Shown here piece after piece: positions 12,857-24,502 of a DNA stretch of 64,000 bases; the stretch's first letter is position 1; each line of letters starts with the position of its first letter. This stretch comes from Imbricaverruca yamaguchii. Its lineage: Eukaryota; Arthropoda; Thecostraca; Neoverrucidae. The notes under the pieces were generated by a model. That model saw nothing but the letters and a program-made list of their open reading frames with translations. It was not told where the DNA came from and ran no database searches. A program made the position numbers and the translations under genes. The stretch spans positions 1,530,001 to 1,594,000 of the forward strand of contig JAOTOL010001560.1 of assembly GCA_034440575.1 (NCBI GenBank). Direction: 5' to 3'.

Positions 12857-13114
12857 TTGTCGGAAAAATATGTCGGCGCTGATGCTGGTATGTCTGGCAG
12901 GTTTGTCGATGCTGATGTGTCGAGCAGGTCTGTCGATGCTGATGTTGGTGTGTCGAGCAGGTCTGTCGATGCTGATGTTGGTGTGTCGAGCAGGTCTATC
13001 GGTGGTGTTCCTGATGTGTCCGACAGGTCTGCCGGTGCTAATGCTGGTGTATCCGACAGGTATGTCGGTGCTGACGCTGTTGTGTCGGGCAGGTCTGTCG
13101 GTGCTGATGCTGGT
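12857..13114 (+). repeat. 33-bp minisatellite derived from the GPCR exon start
   Basis: About seven to eight degenerate units of the form TGTCGRGCAGGTCTGTCGGT plus GCTGATGCTGGTG. The last unit (13082-13114) runs directly into the GPCR coding sequence and supplies the candidate splice acceptor (AG at 13091-13092) and the first codons of TM3. Units are 33 bp, with one shorter in-frame unit, so the reading frame stays open. Confidence 0.85.
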
Positions 13115-13787
13115 GGCGCTGACGATGGAGCGCTACGTCAGCGTCTGCCACCCGGTCCGAGCGCACAACCAGACCAACGAGGGCCGGCGCGCGCGCATCA
13201 CGCTCTGCCTGCTGCCAGTCTGCACCTTCATCATCTTCTCGCCGTACACGCTGCGCACGGGCGTGGTGTCGTGCGTGTCCAACACCACCACCACCTACCA
13301 CATCGCCGAGAACCTGGCCTTCACCCAGTCCGTCTACTACCTCGCCTACAAGTGGACGCTGAAGATCGTCTACAAGATCGCGCCGACGGCCGCCATCACC
13401 TACCTGAACCTACAGATCTACTGGTCGTACCGGCGCGTGTGTCGGAAGCGCAGGTCGCTGGTGCAGCTGTCGCGCGAGCAGCGCGTCCAGCAGACGGACG
13501 AGCACCGGCTGATGATGCTGCTCGGCTCCACCGCCACGCTCTTCTTCTTCTGCAACATGCCCATGGTGCTGCTGAGCGTGTCGTTCACGCAGGCGGCCAC
13601 GCGCTCCTACCCGTTCCAGGTGTTCCGCGCCGTCTGCAACGTGCTCGAGATCGTCAACTACTCGCTCACCTTCTACATATACTGCCTCTTCACCAAGGAG
13701 TTCCGCGACACCTTCTTCAAGACCATCGGCCTGCGCGAGCACAGCAGCGTGCTGCTGCCCTCCAAGAGCTCCAGGACGGACGTATGA
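13093..13787 (+). CDS. 3' exon of a class A GPCR, FMRFamide-receptor-like (partial)
   Basis: Encodes the end of TM3 through the C-terminus of a rhodopsin-family receptor. TM3 ends in MERYVSVCHP, the E/DRY motif plus the conserved CHP of FMRFamide-type peptide receptors. TM4, an extracellular loop 2 with a Cys and an NTT glycosylation sequon, TM5, a basic loop 3 (RRVCRKRRSL), TM6 and TM7 follow. TM7 has NYSLTFYIY in place of NPxxY, resembling the NSxxNFxxY of FMRFamide receptors. A basic amphipathic helix and short Ser-rich tail end at TGA 13785-13787. TM1, TM2 and the N-terminus are missing and must lie upstream. The frame is open back to 12696 through the 33-bp repeats, but an acceptor at 13091-13092 makes exon start 13093 plausible. 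The ligand is inferred. The repeat-filled upstream sequence could make this a decayed copy, yet no stop or frameshift is seen. Confidence 0.75.
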
Positions 13788-14036
13788 CGTCAGCAGTGCG
13801 GCGGCAGTTCGCAGTGCGCCTCGGCCAGGGCGGAGGTATAGCGCGCGCGAGACACAACCGGGCCGCGGCGGCGTGGCTGGGGCAGGACTGCTGGTGCGGC
13901 GGTCAAGCGTTGACGTCTGGTGACCGGCCATGTGGGAGTGTTTATACTGACATTGACGGTGCGTACTCCGCACGCCAGATGGAGGGATGCTGCTGTGCTG
14001 AGGGGATTGTGGCTGGTGGCCATGCGTGAGCTGACG

Positions 14037-14275
14037 GGACGGTGGCTGACGCCCCCGCTTGTGCTGGCGGGACGGTGGCTGACGCCCCCGCTTGTGCTGG
14101 CGGGACAGTGGCTGACGCCCCCGCTTGTGCTGGTGGGACAGTGACGGACGCCCCCGCTTGTGCTGGTGGGACAGTGGCTGACGCCCCCGCTTGTGCTGGT
14201 GGGACAGTGACGGACGCCCCCGCTTGTGCTGGCGGGACGGTGGCTGACGCCCCTGCTTTTGCTGGCAGATTATGT
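14037..14275. repeat. 33-bp minisatellite just downstream of the GPCR, about 7 units
   Basis: The unit is 33 bp with core GTGGCTGACGCCCCCGCTTG. It begins 250 bp after the GPCR stop codon, so it may lie in the 3' UTR. Candidate poly(A) hexamers of the ATAAAA/CATAAA type occur only near 14390. The unit is unrelated to the 33-bp repeat inside the GPCR. Confidence 0.9.
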
Positions 14276-14279
14276 CTCA

Positions 14280-15860
14280 CGCCCTTTCTGTGTTGGCGTA
14301 TGACGCCTCACCAATCGTCGGACAAGTCTAGTATTTAAATGTTGGTGAGGTGTTCGTCGTTGATAAAATTGCTTACTGTGTGCAAATGAACATAAAATAT
14401 TACTGTATGGTGTTGTAATCGGTGTCCAGTGCATGTGATTTACACCACAACGGACATGTGTATATCACAATATAGATCCCTACATAGGTAAGCGAAGCAT
14501 ATTTTTGTAAGAATTATCCATTGGGATCAAACCAACACGCAAAGTGGGAGGTGGTAATGAGAGCCGTAGGGTTGAAAACCTGTCCGATTTAAGAAAAGCA
14601 AAATGCATTTGAAATGTCAGGTGATTAGAGGATTAAAGGGCATTTTGCTTCCAGACGAACTTAGCCATATCGGCTCAGCGTCACCAATCTCTCATCCTGA
14701 ACTGGTGGTGGATAAGCTAACATGTCAAACAGTTAGTCCAATTTAGGCACAGGAAAGTGGCTGCGAGACAAACGCGATGATCACTTTACTATCAGTTTTC
14801 ATCACTGAATTGTTGGCTCACCTTTACTGGGATCTGGGCAGTCAGATCCAAGTTACTTGACGGCCAAATACTATATTTGGAACTCGGCTTCTCCAGCTCA
14901 GGAAAGTCACGCCTTAAGTGCAGGAACAGGCGGAAGGTGGTAAGGGTCATGTTCATTCCAGGATCAGAGTGGAAGGGGTGGGGGTGGACTATCCGGATGG
15001 ATCCCTAGACCTACCAGTGTGCTTTTCCTCAGCGTTTGTTATTCACTGTCGCACGTGATGAACGGAACCTTGAAAACGCATCACCTGAGTTTACGCTCAT
15101 GCCAATATACGAACTCGACCTTAACTCGTGATTGAAAACGCACGCTACACCGGGAGTGCAGAGTGCAAGCGGCACGGGTGACATCAGACTTTGCGGAGCG
15201 GGCAACGCAAGGAATCACATTTTGGAGCCGTTGCTTTCACAAGCTGTACGCAGCACAAACTTAGAGGTGATACTAAAAATTTTGCGAGGTGGGAGCACGA
15301 ATGGCTCTTCCCTGCCCCACGTTCTGATAGTCTCGGAAGGGCACTCGGCTCCCGACAAGAACGAGCACCAAAAACGATTACCATTGAGTACGCGATACTG
15401 CAAAACAACGCTTCATTGGTAGCCCAGTGAACACCTGATGTGCCCGAATACGACCCAAGTTTGTGTCGAACCTTCGTTTGCCCGGCGTCCTCGGTTTTTT
15501 CTTGATGCAGCCTCCGACACAATCATCCACTGCTTGTGTGTTTCTCAGTGCGGACAGGCACTGCGGATGATCCAGATCGCCGTCTTCTTCCTCAGCAGGT
15601 GCAGCTGGAGGGGGGGGGTCTGAGAGCTGCCGGTCAGCGAGCAGCGACCCGACGTTCCGACGTTTTCCGCCGCTGTGATTCGGCGAGCACGCGGCACGTG
15701 CGGTCAGTCGACGGTCAGCGAGCGCGCCGCCAGCCGGTCCCGTGCCCGTGCCACGGCCGGGGTCACCCGGCCGTGGCTCTGTTGCCAGCTGACGGCTGCG
15801 CCAGTTCAGCTACCCCGTGCGCAGTCAGGCGGTGTCCGCCAGCAGCGGCACCAGGAGCCG
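14280..15860. other. Noncoding region with a SINE core fragment
   Basis: No gene recognised. At about 14665-14700 the minus strand has GATGAGAGATTGGTGACGCT, the same central core found in SINE-V, without a clear tRNA head. GC content rises from 15640. Confidence 0.45.
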
Positions 15861-15864
15861 GCGT

Positions 15865-16015
15865 CGGCGCACCTGGTGACGTCACCAGCTGGCGGTGACG
15901 TCACCAGCTGGCGGTGAGGTCACCAGCTGGCGGTGACGTCATCAGCTGACCGTGCCGTCACCAGTTGGCTGTGACGTCACCAGGATGGCGGTGACGTCAC
16001 CTGCGTGCCGTGGGG
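15865..16015. repeat. 19-20 bp array of TGACGTCA and CAGCTG palindromes
   Basis: About seven units of GGTGACGTCACCAGCTGGC. Five keep a perfect CRE palindrome (15877, 15896, 15934, 15972, 15992), and another perfect site lies at 16101. Most also carry the E-box CAGCTG. This is a tandem repeat; whether it acts as an enhancer is unknown. Confidence 0.9.
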
Positions 16016-16273
16016 CCGACGAGACCCGCCGCCCGTCCGGCTGCGGTGGGGCGACGGAGCAGCACGCAGGCGCGCTGTCAGAATGGTGAGCTGAGACAAG
16101 TGACGTCACAACTCGGCACACTCGCGCCGCCCCGCCATCACAGCGCCGGCGGCTGCCAGACGAAATTCGCCGGACTCATTAAGGTTGGAATGAATCCCAG
16201 GGCATGAATCCCATGAATCTGCTCAATGGCAGACCCATGGGACCTTGTCGCGCGCCGGAGGGCAAATGCAGCT

Positions 16274-16497
16274 CCAGTCGCACTGAACATGCAACGCCAG
16301 CCAACGTACAGCTGAAGCCACTCCGGTGGCCAGTCGCACTGAACATACAACGCCAGCCAACGTACAGCTGAAGCCACTCCGATGGCCAGTCGCACTGAAC
16401 ATGCAACGCCAGCCAACGTACAACTGAAGCCACTCCGATGGCCAGTCGCACTGAACATGCAACGCCAGCCAACGTACAGCTCACACCACTCCGATGG
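16274..16497. repeat. 56-bp tandem repeat, four units
   Basis: Units start at 16274, 16330, 16386 and 16442 with exactly 56-bp spacing and few substitutions. The core is CCAGTCGCACTGAACATGCA. Open frames on the minus strand are only the repeat read in several phases. Confidence 0.95.
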
Positions 16498-16499
16498 AA

Positions 16500-19400
16500 G
16501 TTGATACGAAATATTTTGGTCCGTCGTCGCCCTGTCGGAAATCTTCGATACACGGCTATAGCTCGAACATTACAATTGTGGTAAGGTACCGTGCTGCAGT
16601 GCTGGAGGTAATTGGATGTCGGACGTCACACACATCGACACGTGTCGACCCATTGCCACTGGACTGTCACAAAACAATATCGTCAAACGAGCGTATTATG
16701 TGTGCTGGTGAGTAACATTTACCATCTTGCTTGGAGGCCAGGTGGTCGCTACGGTAGTTACAGATTAGCAAGGCAATCCAACTGAACATCGAAGCTGGCA
16801 GCAGCTTGGTTGGTGGACGCCACGTGCCATCTGAACCGTCTCCCGTCTGCGTCAACTGTTGCCGGGTCTTCGTGTTAACTGATGTTCGCGTTCGACTGGT
16901 CTTGATCATCTGTGCTGGCTGGTGTGCTGATCGAACACCTTTGCAGCCTTCTTCCAGCTGATCCAAGAGACAATGTGTGATTAGTATCACTCCACGACTC
17001 GGATCGATTCGTCATGCGGGTTACTCTGCAACTGAATATTCCGGAGGAGAAATGACATTCAGCCAGGGACCAAATTTTATGAGTTTGAGACCCCAGCTCC
17101 AGGACTTTTATCCTTTACTATACTATCCTTTACTGTGGCAGTGCAACTGTCACCATATTTCCGATAACATAAAACACGAGTAAAAACAATCACCGAAGAT
17201 GCATGCACTAAGCGCACTTCGTAACTACTAACAATCGGTTTCTAGCCGATTTTGTTTGGACTATTTGGGAAACTGAGACCACAAGTTGGCACCAATAAAT
17301 GACGCTTCAGGAAATTTGATACCAGAGACTTTATGAGGCGAGGTTGTCAAGTCCATCGGTCATTTTATAGAGCTCAGGAAAAGAAGCGCAGTATTAGGAC
17401 AACTCGTGAATTTGTGGTGGATATCTTAGCCCGCGTCCTGGAGGGCCCCTGACAAATACGTGCAATAGAGGCGGGGGGGGCGAATTCCGCCCTGCAAGAT
17501 CTCGGCCCCTATTAAAGCTGAAGTAACGAAACTCGCGGGGTGGATAGGTACGGTAGTGAAGTGTGCAAATTTTGTGACCTTAGGTCAACATCGTCAAGGC
17601 CAAATGTGGTCACATGCCAACATTTTCTTGCTTTGCGTGGCTTGGCTTGTCATTGTTATGGACCCCTGTGATTGTATATGAATACTCAAAGAGATATGTT
17701 TTGGAGGAAGAGAATAAGAGACTAAAAAAAAAAAATTAGAAAAAAAAAAAAAAGGAACCGGAGGAGTACATGCAGGAAGTATGGAAACGCTTCGGTAAAC
17801 AGTAACGAACAGTAGTTTTCAGGATGTGCAGGGAGTAACATACAAAGTGACATCAATCGCATGACAGTCATTTGCATTGATGACAACATTCCAGTTGACC
17901 AAGTTTGGTTCCATTAACCTGTCATGATCTTGACCTGACTTGACCTCGGTCACCTAACATGACCTTGAAACTATATAGCATAACATACATCAAAGAAGTC
18001 GCTAGTGTTGCTAAGAATCCTTCTTTTTTGCCAATATACGTGAAGCGCATCAGCGCCGATTTTAGTGGTCTAGCGCTACGAAATGTTGACTTTAACGGCC
18101 CATAACTGGAAAAATGTTGAGCCGATTTACGATTTTGTTCCTCTAAGTGCCTCGCCGGATATTTGTAAGCAGGTACGCAATGAATGACGCAAATCTACCG
18201 GTAAAATCTGTAGTTATCTATGAAAAACTGGAATGGTTGACGGGTTTCTGCCTCCCCTTCCATTGCTCGTTAAAAGACGGGGAACAACAATGGAACAACA
18301 ACAAAAACGCCCAATGTTCGCCGAATCTCAGCCGTCAACCTTATCATGGAAGACCGAGAAAAAACGTATTAGAATATCACCAAAAACTCCGATGACATTT
18401 AGTTTTGCACCTATGGCCTGAGGCCGACATGCTCGGTCAAATGCTTACCTTCACTGCAAGCGCAAAAAGGGCATCGACATACCAGAAAGATGTCCAGCAT
18501 CAGAAGCATTTGCCTTTGACGTCATATATCTGCATCATACGCAGTTGACTTTCACAACGCCGTATCTCCGCCATTACTTCACAAAACATGCCCGATGTCC
18601 GTTGCCATCTCCGGTCTAACGATTGCGCAACATTTCCTGCCAATTTTCCACTCCTGTCAATCAAGCTGACATTTAAATTTGACGCACTGCGTATGAGTGA
18701 CGTCAAAGACTGACGCAACACGTGTACGGACAAATCGGACGAGAACGATCAAATCAATGGTCAATTCGTTCACGCTACACTGACGTATGGTCAGCGCCAA
18801 CGAGCTCGGAGAATTCAAGCAGACGACATCGCCGACGATGGACCTGGGTGCGCCTATTTATAGTCGCTCGCGCTTTTATCAGTGTTCATCAATCAGGGCC
18901 GCGGACATTGGTTCGGCGCAGTGCTAATCAGGCATCAGGAGCGGGCAAACGCCGTGCGCGACTCTTATGGCCGCGTCCAGCAGCGCTGCGTTTATCTCGC
19001 CACGCTGGGCTGATGTACTGACCGCACAGCGACGATGTGTGTCACAACGTCGGTCAGTCCATCGTACGGTAATGTTGCGGAGGCGACGCAGCCCACTCCA
19101 AACAGCTCCAGACGACCCTCGACAGACCGCAGCGTCGATACAGAGGACTGAAGCGGTACAGTCACGAGCGCGCTGCGTGCGTGTTCGGCACGAAGCCGGG
19201 CAGATACCCGCAGCTGAACTGGCGAGGACACTCCTCCCCGTGCCATCGGGCCCGGGCATCGCCGAAACCGCCGCACTCTCGGCTGCCGACCACTTCACTC
19301 ACGCACTCGCAACACACGGCGGACTCGGTCCGACGTGGGCACGACACACTACATTGGCGACGCGATGGCATCACCTCAGCGATCCCTGGCTCTCCGCAGT

Positions 19401-19515
19401 TAACAGCACTCAACCGATAGCTCTCCACAGTTAACAATACTCAACCGATAGCTCACCACAGTTAACAGCATCCAGCCGAGCGGGTGTGCGGAAGCACGGA
19501 CAGCAGCCGCTGACG
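16500..19515. other. Long noncoding region without recognised genes
   Basis: Contains two A-rich runs at 17725-17755, a cluster of TGACCT/TGACCTTG half-sites at 17930-17975, and TGACGTCA at 18517 and 18698. The stretch 18720-19480 is CpG-rich with many short overlapping frames; no domain or splice structure could be supported. Confidence 0.45.
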
Positions 19516-19526
19516 TGCCCTCACAC

Positions 19527-20215
19527 TCACGGGTGGTCGCAACATCCATGGGTGGTCACCACACCCACGGGTGGTCACCACACCCTCGGGAGGTCACCAC
19601 ACCTACGGGTGGACACCACACCTACGGGTGGTCACCACACCCACGGGTGGTCACCACACCCCGGGTGGTCACCACACCCACGGGTCGTCACCACACCACG
19701 AGTGGTCACCACACCTACGGGTGGTCACCACACCCCGGGTGTCCACCCGGGTGGTCACCACACCCGGGTGGTCACCACACCCACGGGTGGTCACCACACC
19801 CACGGGTGGTCACCACACCCACGGGTCGTCACCACACCCACGGGGGTGGACCAACCACGGGTGGTCACCACACCCACGGGTGGTCACCACACCACGGGTG
19901 GTCACCACACCCACGGGTGGCACCACACCTACGGGTGGACACCACACCTACGGGTGGACACCACACGGGTGGACACACACCCTCGGGTGGTCACCACACC
20001 CACGGGTCGTCACCACACCCACGGGCGGTCACCACACCCACGGGTCGTCACCACACCACGAGTGGTCACCACACCTACGGGTGGTCACCACACCCTCGGG
20101 TGGTCACCACACCCACGGGTGGTCACCACACCCACGGGTCGTCACCACATCACGAGTGGTCACCACACCCACGGGTGGTCACCACACCCTCGGGAGGTCA
20201 CCACACCAGCGGATG
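19527..20215. repeat. 19-bp minisatellite, about 36 units
   Basis: The unit is GGGTGGTCACCACACCCAC, with variants CGGGTCGTC, CGAGTGGTC and occasional shortened units. Each contains the palindrome GGTCACC or GGTGACC-like half. All three + frames are open with His/Pro/Thr/Gly repeats; I treat it as noncoding. Confidence 0.95.
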
Positions 20216-21149
20216 ATGACCACATCCGCGCGGCCGCCGCCACCGTCCGACAAGGCCACTTGGTACGCTGTCTGGTGGCCGCTGACGTGGGTGTGTTTTG
20301 TGAGTGCGAGGGTAGACACATGTCTAGCCGTGCTGCCTGTCACCGGACATAAGACCTCCTCGCCAAGGACAGCATTCATGTCTCCCAAGACATTTACCAA
20401 CGGGAAATTTCTGCTTACTGCTTTGCGGGAAGATCCACCATTATTATTTTATGGTAGGGACAATCGTGGCATTTCTTGTTTGTTGTGAAACACACGAAAT
20501 GCCTGCAATACTAAAAAAATCCTACGCGAACTGACCAGTTTGTGATTGGTCGAAATGCCTGTGACGTCACAGACTGGGAGTTCAGCAATGGTGGGCTGCC
20601 AGCCACAGAAGCTTTTGCGTAAAACGCTACAGAGTCGCTTCAAGCTTGGCTCGCATCCGACGATCAGCGAAGGGTGAATTTCTGGAAGCGCACCCTTATT
20701 CGTGTTTTGTTCCAAACTATTGGGGTGCATCCATTAGTAGACCGGAAGCCGTATTCCCCGACCTCCAGAAGCTTGGCAAGATAACAAAGTTATTCAGTAA
20801 TGCTGTACTCCGAAACGACACGCTTCTAATTGCTCGCGGTACTGCTTACGGTTTCGACCAAGCATATAGCACTGCCAGAGGTGGATCTTGGAATGTAACT
20901 GATGGAGGGGCAATCGTCTGGAGGGAAACCACCGCTGCAAAAGTCCTTGAAGGGGCGCCTTCGGCTGAAAATCAATCAAACGAAGGAAGAGGAAGAGACC
21001 GGATGAACTTGGGCGGTATAATTAAGGGTGCCTTTTCTTCTCTGGATGCCGCCTCTGGCTGAAAAAGAAATCCGTTGAACGGGAGGTGCACTCGAACTAA
21101 CCCGGAAAGGCGCCAACGGTTCAAAGCGACACCCCTTTTCCACAGGGAG
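20216..21149. other. Unassigned sequence with one 138-codon frame
   Basis: A frame from 20646 to 21062 is open for 138 codons but has no recognised domain. It may be a decayed repeat next to the mariner relic. A perfect TGACGTCA lies at 20562-20569. Confidence 0.4.
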
Positions 21150-21725
21150 AGGGGGGCACAATATGGGGGGTACTCCGAGGCTGGGCAAAATTGAGCACAT
21201 GGGCGGGTATATCATGTGCACGGCATTCTTCGAAGCAGAGAGCAGCGTGTGCATTTATCTCCTACCAAGAGGGAAGACCATCGACTCAGCAAGACACATT
21301 CAGTCGCTGAGAAAGATGCTGAGGGTCATCGGCAAGAAACGGCCAGCCATGCGAGGTCACTGGTACAGGCTCCACCATGAAAACACACATTCCCGGACAC
21401 GAGGACGTTTCTGTAGGGTCATGGGCTGGAAACCACTAAACACCCACCGTACTCACCTGACCTAGCCCCTGCCGACCTTTTTTTTATCTTCCTCGAGCTC
21501 AAGAAGGCACTGCGTGGAAGACAGTTCAGTAACGTCTAAGAACTCGAGCTTGCAGTGCGCCAAGAAGTCAGAGGTGCCTCGGAAGAAGAGCGCAGGATGG
21601 CGCTCGTGCAGTGGATGGAACGGCTCCGAGAGTGTGTGCTCGTAGGTGGTGAATATGCTGAGCCAGGAATAGTATTCATTCAATGCTGGTGTGTTTTGTT
21701 TCCGTGGAATACAATGGTTTAATAA
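21150..21725 (+). pseudogene. Mariner-family transposase relic, C-terminal part
   Basis: The C-terminal catalytic part of a Tc1/mariner transposase in broken frames. The first frame (to about 21464) shows a KKRPAMRG region and LHHENTH where active elements have LHHDN, so the second catalytic aspartate is Glu. After a frame change, 21443 onward reads PPYSPDLAPAD (third catalytic Asp region) and ELKKALRGRQF. A TAA follows at about 21535, then a residual tail with QWMERLRECVLVGGEYAE, matching the usual mariner C-terminus. No terminal inverted repeats were found and the N-terminal DNA-binding half is missing. It is a fossil with no activity expected. Confidence 0.75.
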
Positions 21726-22447
21726 ACTATGAAACAACTTCCGTAAAATATCACATTCGCGAGCACTCATCCCATTCTCCATGACACGGACCGCTCGAAA
21801 ACACTTCACATATGCAAACTTGACGGAGGTTTTCCCCTGGGCTGTGCGCGTCGCTGTGTCCAGACTGCTCACCCGTGCGTCACCGCCACACGGCTTCCAA
21901 AACGATCGCATCATTCAGCTGCATTTATTTATTCTCGTTGCAAATGTCCATTCTTTGAGCAAGATATTCCAGCCTTGCCTAAGCACAAGTATTGCCGTTT
22001 TTCGCAAACAAAATTTCACAGTATGCAGCTTGTCAATTCGCAGACCTGCTGCCTGCTGAAATCTGGACAGCTCTACCGCCGTACATCGAACACCTTCCAT
22101 CGGCACTTCGTGAGCTTAGACCGAGTAGTCATAGCACTCGCACATTAACGCACGAACATCATAGACCAGGTTGCTCCCACAATCAAGCGTGACCGCTGAC
22201 TTTCCACCACAGCTCAGCACGCTCTCAGCACAGCCCGGCGGCGGCGCTCTCGAACCTCACCGCACGCCCACGTTGACACCACACCCCAGCAAATGTCACA
22301 CATTTGCTGGCACGGCGCGGCAGCAGCAGCCACTGTGGGCCGTCGGTCGCCACGTGGAGCGGCGAGCCGCATACGGGCGCCGACCACAGTCAGCCGTGAC
22401 CCACAGACAGCCGGCGTCGGGTGAAGGGCCGAGCCGGCCTCACCCCG
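21726..22447. other. Unassigned sequence, no gene recognised
   Basis: Frames here overlap and none carries a domain. The end grades into the repeat array that follows. Confidence 0.4.
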
Positions 22448-22765
22448 GCAACGATCAGCAGGCCGCTGCCAGTAACGATCAGCAGGCCGCTCACAGCAGC
22501 GATCAGCCAACCGCTCGCAGTAACGATCAGCCTACCTCACCCCGGCAACGATCAGCAGGCCGCTCCAAGTAGCGATCAGCCGACCTCACCCCGGTAACGA
22601 TCAGCCGGCCTCACCCCGGCAACGATCAGCAGGCCGCTCACAGCAACGATCAGCAGGCCGCTCGCAGTAACGATCAGCCGACCTCACCCCAGTAACGATC
22701 AGCAGGCCGCTCCCAGTAACGATCAGCCAACCGCTCCCGGTAACGATCAGCAGGCCGCTCGCGTC
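22448..22765. repeat. 24-25 bp minisatellite (AACGATCAGCAGGCCGCTC units)
   Basis: About 13 units in two interleaved types: one with AACGATCAGCAGGCCGCTC and one with ACGATCAGCCGACCTCACCCC. The mix suggests a former higher-order unit. Confidence 0.9.
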
Positions 22766-24336
22766 AAACGCTACGAGTTCTCCGAGAACTTGTACCTGAA
22801 ACAGGACACAAACAGGTGAGCGATGGTGCGCACTTACTCGGCGTGTTGGCTCGGTGTTCAGTGGAGCGGAACTCATCGCGTAACACACAACTCCCTGCAC
22901 CATTGATCCGCTAACAAATGGCGTTGGCATATCACCGATAAAAATGGTTGTGTTAACAGAACAAACTTCCATGAGCCCTGTGTGTTCTACACGGCGTTCC
23001 GCCTGAAATGGCTCTGCACATGGGCACAGCGAAGGAACGACAGGAGGTGGTCGTACGGGGCCAATATATCTTCATGGACTGAATCTTGTGAAATAGCAGT
23101 AGAGAGAATCGGAGCCGCAAGCCCAAAACACACACTTCCAGGCTGTTGCATATGCCCAGGAAGAATCAAATTATAGAAGTATCAATATCAAATTCGAGAT
23201 ATTTTGCGAGGACGAAAAACTCCGCCTTCGCAAGAGCTTTCGGGAACGTAATACCACACTGTTCGGCAAAATGCATAGATGAAAATCGAAAGAAGCCAAG
23301 ATGAAAATCAAGGGCTCACCAAAAGGGATACATTCTCTTTCTACTTTACTCGCCACATTCATATCACACGGTGTGAAACACCGCCAAATGACAGCGTTGA
23401 CACCAACCAGTCCCAAAGCGGCACAGCCATATGTCAGCTGCCAGCATGGTATTTATCGAGCGTAAGGTCGATAAATTAATGAAGCCGGTACATTGGCTGC
23501 ATGTTGAGAACGCTTTAGGTAGCGTGAGGAACATGATATGGCATGACAAGCGCGTTCAAATGCGGAAGTAACTATATAAATGGGGTTGGGATGGGGCTGG
23601 ATGGAGGGGGGGGGACAATCAATACCTGCAATAAGTCGAGGGATTTCATGTCTGGTATCTCGGGTTTGCTTCTTGGATTCGACACTGATCAAGCTTGTAT
23701 ACAAGAACCAATGCCCTCTATTCATACAGTACGAAAGCATCACTTCGCTCGTCATATTTGCACACATGGAATTCAATTACTTGAACACCAGCGTCTCACA
23801 GAACACAGTTGGGTGCATCATTGTCAACAGTAGCAAAATATCGAGCAGCCTACCCATTCCCCCCCCCAACAACAAAAAAAAACAATCCCTCCCAAAAGCC
23901 ACCACCGAACAAAAATAATGACCCGCATTCGCCACACACTGTAGTGCACTGGTTTTGTTGCAATGTTACATAGATATCCTTCCGAGTAAATTTCGTCATC
24001 ATGCAATTGCCGCATATAGGGCGTCTCTAGAAAATCCCCTCCTAGGCCTCCGGCAAACCTCAGACTCATTTCTCGTGATGACACATCAAAGTAGATATAA
24101 AAGTCATCAAGTCCCAGACCTCTAGCCATATCTATTCGGAAACGGCGCGCGAAAAAAAAGCTCAGGAGTGGGCGAAATCCGCTCACGCACAGGCATGCGA
24201 AGCAAATTGACAACTCCGCTAGTTTAGGTAAAGCTAGCTCAGGCCGCGACTTAGCTTGCGATCGAAAGATACAAGGGAGCCTAAATAGCGACAAATTGCG
24301 GTGTCGGCTTCAACTGTCGCCTACTCCTGAATAGAG
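22766..24336. other. Noncoding region, no gene recognised
   Basis: Includes a C/A-rich stretch near 23856-23890. A minus-strand frame of 156 codons (23824-24294) has no domain, starts in low-complexity sequence and is not supported as a gene. Confidence 0.4.
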
Positions 24337-24502
24337 GGGACGAGTAGCCAAGGGGTAAGTTGCTCGTCTCACAACCGAAAGGTTGTGGGTTCGGGTCTCA
24401 CCTGCCGCTACTCTTCGCCCGTGACCAATCGGCGTGAGAGATTGACGACGCTACATGACTCAACGGTCGATGTGTCGTAAAACAAATAACCAACCAACCA
24501 CT
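24337..24502 (+). mobile_element. SINE-V copy (tRNA-Val-like head)
   Basis: Begins GGGGACGAGTAG, with an A-box-like TAGCCAAGGGGTAAG, CGTCTCACAACCGAAAGG resembling the tRNA-Val(CAC) anticodon arm, and a B-box-like GGTTCGGGTCTC. The central core GTGAGAGATTGACGACGCT and a CGTAAAACAAATAACC tail follow. No clear target-site duplication was seen. Confidence 0.9.

Noticed and set aside
19486..20488. His/Pro/Thr/Gly repeat frames of up to 305 codons
   Set aside because: 19-bp minisatellite open in all phases; not a histidine-rich protein gene.
20646..21062. 138-codon + strand frame as the N-terminal half of the mariner transposase
   Set aside because: No helix-turn-helix or WVPH-type motif seen; similarity to mariner begins only after ~21150.
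23824..24294. 156-codon minus-strand protein
   Set aside because: No domain or splice context; begins and ends in low-complexity sequence.
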